Assembly (NCBI GenBank): GCA_035533335.1
Contig: DATLUC010000122.1
Coordinates: 1 to 64,000, forward strand
Direction: 5' to 3'
Length of the DNA: 64,000 bases
DNA from: DATKSS01 sp035533335
Lineage (GTDB): Bacteria; Chloroflexota; Dormibacteria; Dormibacterales; Dormibacteraceae
A program made the translations under genes and the position numbers. How positions within the stretch are numbered: position 1 is the stretch's first letter; each line of letters opens with the position of its first letter. Shown one piece after another: positions 57,423-64,000 of the stretch. The notes below the pieces were generated by a model. That model had not been told where the DNA came from. It saw only the letters and a list, made by a program, of their open reading frames with translations, and did not search any database.

Positions 57423-60139
57423 ACACGCGGCTTCAAGCCACGAACAACTCTGCTTCCATCCATCGGCTTGGTCCGCCGCTCAACCGGAGATTCGAGGGCA
57501 TCCTCTTCGACTGGCATGGCACGGCCGTCACCAATGAGCGCACAGACGCCAGTCGTCTCCGAACCCTGGTCGAAGCTCTCTGTGCGGCGGGCATGTACAT
57601 GGCAGTGATCAGCGACGCGGGCATCGATGAAGTCGACGGCCAACTTCGAGCCCGGCCATCGGGGCCAGGACGACTCTATATATGCGCTGATCGCGGCTCG
57701 AATGCCTGTGTCGTAGTCGGCGATGTCGAGTCCAGGATCCCGAGCCTCAAACCCAGGCATGCGGGTTCAGAACCAACCGACAGGTCGAACAGTGTCAGCT
57801 GGATGCTGGATGAGCTGTGGAGCATCGGCCTGGGGCCTGGTTTGGTCCTGATAGTCGGAGATGACTTTGGCACCAGGTGGGGCCTGGCCGGCAGGGATGC
57901 CTCGATGCTGGTGCCGCAAGCCGCGCGGGTGACAGCGGCATCGGTCGGGCTCGAACCGGACGGGGTGCCGCCAGGAGTGATCCGGCTCGGAGGAGGACCC
58001 GATACGTTCCTCCGGCTGCTGCAGGACCAGCTGCACCGCCGTCGCGAGCGCTCCGTGCCCGAAATCGACCTCGATCCGGCCTGGATCTATCAGGTCAGGG
58101 AGTTCGATCACGAATCTGAAGGCGCTCAAGAGGCGCTGCTCAGCATCGCTGACGGTCTTTTTGGCACGTCGGGAGCTCCGCTGGATTCTGTGGCCGGTAC
58201 AGCTCCGCGCGTGCTCGCCGCAGGCGTCTACCAGGGAAAAGGAGGAGTCACCGAGCTCCTTCCGTGCCCCTCCTGGGACCGATCGGGCTATGAACTCGTG
58301 GAGGGAAGCCGGATCTCCCGGACGTTGGACCTGCGCGCTGGCATCCTGATCGAAGAGACTGCGATTCGAGGCGCAGTCCGCCGTGCATTCCGCTTCTCCT
58401 CGTTCAGCCAGCCTGGAACGATGGTGCTGAGGGCAGAAGGATCCGGGCGCATGCTGCCGAAGTCGCCTCCGTTAGCCGCCCCGCAAGACGGACAGCGTCC
58501 GGAAACAGGTGGCTCAGACAGCCATCCCTGGATGAGAGTCCGGGCGACTCCCGGAGGCGTGGTAGCCGCGGCCAGCGAGGTCCGATCCGTGAAACGCGGC
58601 CACAGCCGGCTCGAGCGGCTGTCAGTCTACGTTTCAGGTCCGCGCCGGTGCCCTCGAGTGGAGACGGCGGTCAGGTCCCTGGCCGAGGTGGAAGCCACAG
58701 GTTTCGACAGCCTCTTGGCGGCGCACCGAGCCAGCTGGGCCCGGCGCTGGGCAGACGCCGACATTCGGATCGAAGGCGATCCGGAGCTGGAGCTTGCAAT
58801 CCGGTTCGCTCTGTTCCATCTGATGTGCTCCGTCGCCAGCATCGGTGAAGCAGCGGTGGGCGCAAGAGGCCTAAGCGGTAGGGCTTATCGGGGGCACGTC
58901 TTCTGGGACAGCGATGTCTACGTCCTGCCCTTCCTGGCGGCCACTCATCCGCCGGCAGCCAGGGCAATGCTGGAGTATCGGGCGCAACGGCTGCCCGCCG
59001 CGCGAGCATCCGCCAGAGGCCTGGGAAGAAAGGGCGCAAGGTTTCCTTGGGAGTCCGCGCTGACAGGGTCAGACGTCACCCCGCGACTCGCACGAGGAGC
59101 GGACGGAAGAGAAATCGAGGTCCGAACCGGGTTCCTGGAGGAGCACATCGTCGCGGACGTTGCGTGGGCGGCGCAGATCTACGCCGACTGGTCGAACGAT
59201 CGCTCATTCTCCGCCGGCCCGGGTAGGACCATCATCCTCGAGACTGCCAGATACTGGGGATCGAGAATCCGCGTTGGCGAGGACGGCCGCGCCCACATCT
59301 ACGGGGTCATCGGGCCGGACGAGTACCACGAAGCGGTGGACGATAACGCCCTCACCAACGTGATGGCTCGTTGGAATCTAAGGCGGGCCTTGCAGCAGGC
59401 GGATGTCAGCGCGAAGGATCGCGCCCGATGGCGTGAACTGGCCCGGCTCTTGGTTGACGGCTACGACCGCCGGTCCGGTCTTTACGAGCAGTTCACTGGC
59501 TTCTGGAAGCTCGAACCGCTCATCATCAAGGACCTGGCGCCGAGGAGGCCGGTCGCAGCAGACCTACTTCTGGGCGCGGAACGGGTCCGCGCAGCGCAAG
59601 TCATCAAGCAGGCCGACGTGCTGATGCTTCACATAATGGTTCCCGACTCCACCGCGCGCGGATCGCTGGCCGCGAATCTCGACTTCTACGAGCCACGCAC
59701 TGCGCACGGCAGTTCGCTTTCGCCCGGGGTGCATGCGGCACTCCTGGCCAGAGCCGGTCGTATGAGCGACGCGTTGGAGACGCTCCGGATGACTGCCCGC
59801 CTCGACCTGGACGACATCACGGGGACCTCCGCCGGAGGCCTACACCTCGCGACCATGGGCGGCTTGTGGCAGGCGCTCGTCTACGGATTCGCCGGAGTGA
59901 GGCCGACGCGAAGCTGCCTGCTCGTGGATCCGCATCTACCACCCTCATGGCAGGCGTTGGAGATCCCTCTGCACTTCCACGGGGCCCGTCTTCGCCTTCG
60001 AATCGAGCCGGAGGTCCTCAAACTGTGGGCAGAGCGGCCGCTGACGGTCAGGTTCTCTGGCGCGAAGCCGAGGCGGGTTCCGGCTGGAACTTCCACGTAC
60101 ACGCGCGATGGGTCTGGCTGGAACGAGGTAAGACCATGA
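57419..60139 (+). CDS. HAD-like domain fused to GH65 disaccharide phosphorylase (Rv2006-like)
   Basis: 906 residues, TTG start. Residues about 20-210 are HAD-like: GILFDWHGTAVTNERTD has the first motif, though the usual second Asp (DxD) is His (DWH), and LIVGDDFGTRWGLAG matches the last motif. Residues about 220-890 are GH65: GHVFWDSDVYVLPFLAATHP, HIYGVIGPDEYHEAVDDNA (catalytic-acid Glu), KQADVLML and PRTAHGSSLSPGVHAALLAR. In M. tuberculosis Rv2006 (OtsB1) has similar HAD and GH65 parts plus a phosphatase domain and lies by a USP gene in the DosR regulon. GH65 members phosphorolyse trehalose, kojibiose or maltose; the substrate is unassigned. The DxH change casts doubt on phosphatase activity. 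Confidence 0.85.
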   Translation: MNTRLQATNNSASIHRLGPPLNRRFEGILFDWHGTAVTNERTDASRLRTLVEALCAAGMYMAVISDAGIDEVDGQLRARPSGPGRLYICADRGSNACVVVGDVESRIPSLKPRHAGSEPTDRSNSVSWMLDELWSIGLGPGLVLIVGDDFGTRWGLAGRDASMLVPQAARVTAASVGLEPDGVPPGVIRLGGGPDTFLRLLQDQLHRRRERSVPEIDLDPAWIYQVREFDHESEGAQEALLSIADGLFGTSGAPLDSVAGTAPRVLAAGVYQGKGGVTELLPCPSWDRSGYELVEGSRISRTLDLRAGILIEETAIRGAVRRAFRFSSFSQPGTMVLRAEGSGRMLPKSPPLAAPQDGQRPETGGSDSHPWMRVRATPGGVVAAASEVRSVKRGHSRLERLSVYVSGPRRCPRVETAVRSLAEVEATGFDSLLAAHRASWARRWADADIRIEGDPELELAIRFALFHLMCSVASIGEAAVGARGLSGRAYRGHVFWDSDVYVLPFLAATHPPAARAMLEYRAQRLPAARASARGLGRKGARFPWESALTGSDVTPRLARGADGREIEVRTGFLEEHIVADVAWAAQIYADWSNDRSFSAGPGRTIILETARYWGSRIRVGEDGRAHIYGVIGPDEYHEAVDDNALTNVMARWNLRRALQQADVSAKDRARWRELARLLVDGYDRRSGLYEQFTGFWKLEPLIIKDLAPRRPVAADLLLGAERVRAAQVIKQADVLMLHIMVPDSTARGSLAANLDFYEPRTAHGSSLSPGVHAALLARAGRMSDALETLRMTARLDLDDITGTSAGGLHLATMGGLWQALVYGFAGVRPTRSCLLVDPHLPPSWQALEIPLHFHGARLRLRIEPEVLKLWAERPLTVRFSGAKPRRVPAGTSTYTRDGSGWNEVRP

Positions 60140-60939
60140 GACGAGTTATCGCCGCCGTCGACAACAGCGCGGCGGCGATGCCCGTTGTTTCCACGGCCGC
60201 GGCGGCAGCTCTGCTCTTCCGTGCAGAGCTCCGCGCCATCCACGTGGAGGAGGCCGCCGATCCGACTGCCGCTCGCGCCGCTGCAAAAACTGCCGGAACC
60301 AGACTGCTGGTGGTCAAGGGGCCGACCGTGGCCGCAGCTGTAATCAGAGTCGCTCTTCAAGAAGACGTGGTGGCCGTCGTGCTCGGAGTACGGAGCAGAC
60401 CAAGCGGGCGACGCCCTGCCGGTCACGTGGCCGTCAAGGTTGCGACGTCGGTGCCAAAACCGATCGTCGTCGTGCCGCCAGACTGCGTGCTTCCGGTCCA
60501 TTTCAGGCGCGTGTTGATCCCACTCGAACGGGATATGGTCACCGCCTCCGCGCTCCGGGAGACCATCGAGGCGCTCCAGGGAGCCCGTGCCGAGATCGTC
60601 CTACTCCACATATTTGAAGAGCGTGACTTGCCCCTTGTCACAGATCAGCCCCAGCACGAAACCGATGCCTGGATCAGCGAGTTCCTGCGCCGCTATTGTC
60701 CATATGTCGACGAAAAGCGGGTTGAACTACGAGCCGGCATGCCGGCTGAGCATCTCCTAACAGTTGCAGGCGAGATGGGCGCCGACGCCCTGGTCTTGGC
60801 CTGGGGCCAGCGACTCTTGCCTGGACGAGCCGTACTCGTCCGGACTGCACTCGAGCACAGTCGAGTCCCCGTCATCCTGGTACCGGTTCAGCGTCGATCT
60901 GCCGGCTCACCGGCTGACGACCGTATTGGCCAAAGCTAA
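60136..60939 (+). CDS. Tandem universal stress protein (two UspA domains)
   Basis: 267 residues from the ATG at 60136, overlapping the GH65 stop by 4 bp (ATGA). Domain 1 (about 1-115) begins RRVIAAVDNSAAAMPVVSTA and ends SVPKPIVVVPPD. Domain 2 (about 122-255) has FRRVLIPLERDMVTASALRE, LLHIFEERDLP, then EMGADALVLAWGQ and SRVPVILVPV. The ATP-binding G-2x-G-9x-G pattern is degenerate in both halves (GQRLLPGRAVL). It is the last gene of the GT4 - HAD-GH65 - USP operon. Confidence 0.83.
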   Translation: MRRVIAAVDNSAAAMPVVSTAAAAALLFRAELRAIHVEEAADPTAARAAAKTAGTRLLVVKGPTVAAAVIRVALQEDVVAVVLGVRSRPSGRRPAGHVAVKVATSVPKPIVVVPPDCVLPVHFRRVLIPLERDMVTASALRETIEALQGARAEIVLLHIFEERDLPLVTDQPQHETDAWISEFLRRYCPYVDEKRVELRAGMPAEHLLTVAGEMGADALVLAWGQRLLPGRAVLVRTALEHSRVPVILVPVQRRSAGSPADDRIGQS

Positions 60940-60965
60940 CAGCGCTGTAGTCAGGCAGACGAGAG

Positions 60966-61130
60966 GTTCCATTACCCTTCAGACGATGCCGGCGTAGCTC
61001 AATTGGCAGAGCAGCTGTTTTGTAAACAGGTGGGCTGCCTCTGAGATCGCAATCGGCCCGAAAATGGCCTTTGACCAGCTGTCTATAAACCACTGAGCAT
61101 CGCTTCTTGACGACGCGAATCGAAGATTAC
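60966..61130 (+). repeat. tRNA-half repeat, copy 6
   Basis: Leader GTTCCATTACCCTTCAGACG and tRNA-Thr-like part from 60988 (GCCGGCG acceptor). The GGCC hairpin is at about 61055-61069, GACCAGCTGTC at 61073, and the tail GACGCGAATCGAAGATTACT matches copy 2. Confidence 0.85.
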
Positions 61131-61228
61131 TACACGGTCTCAATGGTCGAATGAGGCGGATGCGAGCTGTGGTTGCCCAAGGCATGGCGGCCGAGCAGCG
61201 AATAGGCGGGCTGACAACCGTCGCCACT

Positions 61229-61250
61229 CAGCAGGTCTTCGGTTCGAGTC
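61229..61250 (+). repeat. tRNA 3'-part remnant (variable loop and T-loop)
   Basis: CAGCAGGTCTTCGGTTCGAGTC reads like nt 41-61 of a tRNA-Thr (end of anticodon stem, variable loop, T-loop GTTCGAGTC). It lies 200 bp after the 5' half in copy 6. Pairing of the T-stem is lost immediately afterwards, and no acceptor strand complementary to GCCGGCG follows. The remaining sequence of 61131-61394 holds no gene. Confidence 0.45.
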
Positions 61251-61394
61251 GCCTTGATGGGCCGTAGCCTGCCCTTGTCGGCTCCCAGGGTGCCCGTTTT
61301 CCCCGGCTCTGGCAACCTGATTGTTCGACCGCCGTCCGTGCGCAGGGCTGCGATCGGAACATGATCGAGCGAAGGCGGTCAAAGCACTCCGCCT

Positions 61395-62024
61395 CTATCG
61401 AGGACCGAGATGGCGTCCCGATTCCAGCCTCAGGTACACGCCGATTGCCAGCAACGCGATCGCGGCCGCGCCTACGACCGCCAGCTCAGACTCTTGGTGG
61501 ACCGGTTCGACCACGACGTCAAGTGCAGTCACGGCGAGGATCACCGCCACAGTCTGGACAACACGACGCTCGAGATCCCAGATATCGCGCACGACCAGCG
61601 CCGGCGCGAGTGGCCACTCGAAGGTTCCCAAGAAAAGCTCATAGATGCCGAAGGCCAAGATCGACATCAGCATGCCCACGAGGCTGAGGTCGACCAGCCG
61701 CACCAACTCCACGATTCTCGACGGCAGGTCCTGGAGCCCGGACATCACCGCGACAACAATCCCGACGAGCTCGAGCAGCGCGATCCCGTAACTGACAACG
61801 GCGCCAACGCCCATGAGTGCAATTGGGAGGATCGCCGTGGCGCGAATCAACCGAAGTCCGACGGGAAGCCTGTTGGTGCGGGGAGGTCCAACCTCGTCTG
61901 GTTGGCTCGCCGTCGATGAATTGCCTGCGGTGGGCAAAGCCCTTCCGCCGTCGGCGTGGGTCTCCGCAGCGCGGCTGCGAGCATCAGCGTCGCCTTTACG
62001 TGAAGGACCATGCGGGCTCTTCAT
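61395..62024 (-). CDS. UPF0114 (YqhA-like) family membrane protein
   Basis: 209 residues. A polar N-terminal 55 residues precede four helices (about 60-85, 105-130, 150-172 and 180-200). SLVGMLMSILAFGIYELFLG is the family hallmark around helix 2, and LKEA-like RDIWDLERRVVQTVAVILAV follows. The function of the family is unknown. The start overlaps the stop of the permease gene by 4 bp. Confidence 0.78.
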   Translation of the reverse strand: MKSPHGPSRKGDADARSRAAETHADGGRALPTAGNSSTASQPDEVGPPRTNRLPVGLRLIRATAILPIALMGVGAVVSYGIALLELVGIVVAVMSGLQDLPSRIVELVRLVDLSLVGMLMSILAFGIYELFLGTFEWPLAPALVVRDIWDLERRVVQTVAVILAVTALDVVVEPVHQESELAVVGAAAIALLAIGVYLRLESGRHLGPR

Positions 62025-63104
62025 AGTGATTCAGGCACATTCTTGCCTGGCTCCGTCATCGGGCTTGGACCGAGGATGCCCCCCGCGTCGATGACGACCT
62101 TCGCCGCCGCCGCCAGCGGAATGGCGAGAAAGGCTCCGATGATTCCTGCCAGGCTCGCGCCAACCAGAACGCTGACGATGACGACAGGAGGCGACAGCTG
62201 CGCCGCACGGCCGACGACGTTCGGGGCGATGAGATGGTTTTCCAACTGTTGATAGATGATGAAGAACAGCGCGGTGAACCCTCCGGCGCCGAGGGACTCG
62301 AGCGAAGCGACCACGATCGCGACAACAGCGCCGATTGTTGCACCGACGGACGGAATCAAGTCCGTGATCACAATGAATGTCGCCAGAAGCGCCGCAAACG
62401 GGACCCCAATAATCGACAGCGCGATGTAAGCGGCCACGCCTGCGATCAATGCGACGAGGAAGCTTCCCAGGAGGGACGCTGAAATCCGGTCGAGGGCCGA
62501 TTTATAGACTGGCAACCTGCCTGGACCGGCAAGCCGTATGACCAGGTTGGCGCCAAGCACCCGCAGCCTCGGCATTGCCAGCATCAGGTACATGGTCAAG
62601 ATCGTCACAGTCACGGCGCCAAAGACCGCCAGCGTCACGCCACGCGTCAATGAAAGGAGGAAGCTCGCCGACGACCTCAGGATCGAAGGTAGGTCGGCGA
62701 GCAAGGCCTGAAGCTGATCCACGATCCCGAACTGGCGGTTCAGGCGACCAAGCCAGTTATCCGACGTTCGCAGCCGATCGAGATAGTCAGGTAGCAACGC
62801 CGGCAGCTGACCAAGCTCCTTGATCAAGGGTGGAACCAGGACGCCGGCGACGACACCGACAAGCGCTACCACCAGGACCGCGACCAGAGGACACGGCACC
62901 CCACCGCGGGACACCGAACCGCTCAACGCGCCGGACCAATGGATCGAGACCCAGGGCCAGCACGACGGAGACAAGCAGCATCAGGAGCGCGGTCCTCGAC
63001 TGCCAGGCTGCGGCGAGGAGAATGCCAATGCCGACGAGGGCCAACGCGGAGCGGACGACCAATCCGACCGACGCCCTGCTGCTGCGAATGTCGCCCGTTG
63101 TCAT
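62021..63104 (-). CDS. AI-2E-family transporter (PF01594-type) with apparent frameshift
   Basis: The N-terminal part, from the ATG at 63104, reads MTTGDIRSSRASVGLVVRSA, two helices and LGLDPLVRRVERFGVPRWGA. Near 62885-62905 the sense frame changes to LVAVLVVALVGVVAGVLVPP and then continues unbroken: TMYLMLAMPRLR, ISASLLGSFLVALIAGVAAY, ATFIVITDLIPSVGATIGAV and IYQQLENHLIAPNVVG, which are the family motifs. A one- or two-base indel explains the break. The family exports small molecules or acts as a Na/H antiporter. The start overlaps the P-ATPase stop (ATGA). Confidence 0.8.
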
Positions 63105-64000
63105 GCCGACCGATGCCGCAGCGGGAACACCGGCATCCGATGCGCTGCGAGCACGGCGACGAGTGTCAACGCGATTAGCACCATCCAGTCTGCGACCGTG
63201 AGAGGGACTGTGTGGAGCAGGTGCTGGCCGGGTGGCAGGATGACGACGGCAACCTGGAGCACCAACGAAGACACGACCGCCCACAGCAAGAGGCCGGATC
63301 CTCTCAGCGGATGCCGTCGACCTTCGACGCGGATCGCGAGCGAATACCCGAGCTGGACTCCAACCAGAGTGGTGAAGACGATCGTCTGCACCCTGGCCCA
63401 CGGTGCGTCCGCAATGTAGTGGCCGTAGACCAGCCCGCCCAGAGCCGCCGCAGCTAGGATCGCCGCCCTCCACAGCAGCGCCCACCCTTCCCGCGCATCG
63501 AGAAGGGCTCGCCTTCGTACCGGCTGCCGCCGCATGACGTCGTGGCGGGGCGTGTCTGCCGCCAGCGCGAGCACAGGAAGGCCGTCGCTCACGAGGTTGA
63601 TCCACAGGATCTGGGTCGGAAGCAGGGGTTCGCCCAGGTAGCCAAACGCGATGAAACCCACCGCCATCACGATCACCTCGCTGGCATTCGTGGTGAGCAG
63701 GAACCTGATCACATTCTGAAGGTTTTCGAATATGCCTCGACCCTCACGGACTGCGGCGACCAGGGTCGCGAAATTGTCGTCCGCGAGAACGATCGCCGCC
63801 GCTTCCCGGCTGACATCACTTCCGCTGCCCATCGCCACGCCGATGTCAGCGGTCCGAAGCGCCGGCGCGTCGTTGACACCATCTCCTGTCATCGCCACGA
63901 TCTCGCCCTGCCGCTGCCAGGCCTGGACGATCTTCACCTTGTCGGCCGGATCGACTCTCGAATACGCCGTGTAACGCCGGACCTCCCCGGCCAGCTGGTC
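63101..64000 (-). CDS. P-type cation ATPase (CtpF/PacL-like), C-terminal part
   Basis: 300 codons are visible; the gene continues beyond the right edge. From the edge: YTAYSRVDPADKVKIVQAWQ, then the hinge motif VAMTGDGVNDAPALRTADIGVAMG, the membrane segment with LLPTQILWINLVSDGLPVLALA (the WINLVSD pattern of Ca/Na-type pumps) and six helices. In M. tuberculosis the related ctpF (Rv1997) is a DosR-regulon gene, in line with the neighbours. It heads the overlapping series with the AI-2E-like and UPF0114-like genes. Confidence 0.88.
   Translation of the reverse strand, partial: DQLAGEVRRYTAYSRVDPADKVKIVQAWQRQGEIVAMTGDGVNDAPALRTADIGVAMGSGSDVSREAAAIVLADDNFATLVAAVREGRGIFENLQNVIRFLLTTNASEVIVMAVGFIAFGYLGEPLLPTQILWINLVSDGLPVLALAADTPRHDVMRRQPVRRRALLDAREGWALLWRAAILAAAALGGLVYGHYIADAPWARVQTIVFTTLVGVQLGYSLAIRVEGRRHPLRGSGLLLWAVVSSLVLQVAVVILPPGQHLLHTVPLTVADWMVLIALTLVAVLAAHRMPVFPLRHRSA

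Noticed and set aside
34184..61030. Reading the repeat copies as five functional tRNA-Thr genes
   Set aside because: Only nt 1-43 are present. No T-arm and no 3' strand complementary to GCCGGCG or GCTGGCG follows in any copy.
34165..61130. CRISPR array
   Set aside because: Units are about 160 bp, 3-14 kb apart, with genes between them; there are no spacers and no cas genes.
60988..61250. Group I intron in tRNA-Thr
   Set aside because: The break is after the anticodon stem rather than in the anticodon loop, the insert is only about 200 bp, no group I core elements are visible and the T-stem is broken.

Overview
This is a GC-rich bacterial chromosome segment. F420-type luciferase-like monooxygenases, a mycothiol-isomerase-like protein, frequent GTG/TTG starts and a set of DosR-type dormancy homologues point to a soil actinobacterium or a Chloroflexota/Dormibacterota-like lineage. 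That placement is inference; no rRNA is present.

Layout. Positions 1-23,280 look like an ordinary chromosomal backbone: the start of a J-domain protein, a D,D-carboxypeptidase, a DinB protein, tRNA-Glu and tRNA-Val, PCD, an ABC exporter, two coupled LLM/methyltransferase genes, an encapsulin-cargo-type ferritin with no capsid gene beside it, assorted oxidoreductases and hydrolases, a block of CoA/ring-cleavage type catabolic genes (11.4-16.6 kb), an AAA ATPase with a palindromic operator, a sedolisin, and a histidine kinase convergent with a response regulator. From about 23,290 to the right edge the window is accessory and mosaic. It is punctuated by six same-strand copies of a roughly 160-bp repeat whose core is the 5' half of a tRNA-Thr(UGU) gene (23,288 truncated; 34,165; 37,872; 51,582; 54,795 deleted; 60,966).

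Between these repeats lie distinct modules. (i) 23.4-34.1 kb: Mg-type P-ATPase, lipoprotein remnant, degraded groEL, a Rv2004c-like kinase, a hibernation factor, a hydrolase/phosphoribosyltransferase pair, a nitroreductase remnant and a DUF1254/DUF1214 pair. (ii) 34.5-37.6 kb: a complete IS1182-type element, a GNAT gene and a HigBA-type toxin-antitoxin pair. (iii) 38.1-50.8 kb: a probable beta-1,2-glucan utilisation locus (GH94 phosphorylase facing a seven-gene operon GH39 - binding protein - two permeases - two ATPases - glycoamylase/GH144-like enzyme). (iv) 52.1-54.5 kb: an LLM oxidoreductase and a HEPN/MNT pair with a three-half-site operator. (v) 54.9-60.9 kb: a PNPOx-like protein and an overlapping operon of glycosyltransferase, HAD-GH65 phosphorylase and tandem universal stress protein. 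(vi) 61.4-64 kb: an overlapping series of a CtpF-like P-ATPase (cut by the window end), an AI-2E-type permease with a frameshift, and a UPF0114-like membrane protein.

The genes of modules i, v and vi correspond in domain content to members of the M. tuberculosis DosR dormancy regulon. Several are preceded by a shared 15-mer GGGNNNNNCGGCCCT that resembles a DosR-type box. The tRNA-half repeat family is the best candidate for something undescribed: it could be an attachment-site series, a structured RNA or a regulatory module. No integrase is visible in the window. Several genes have single-base frame breaks, so either sequence errors or real decay must be considered throughout.
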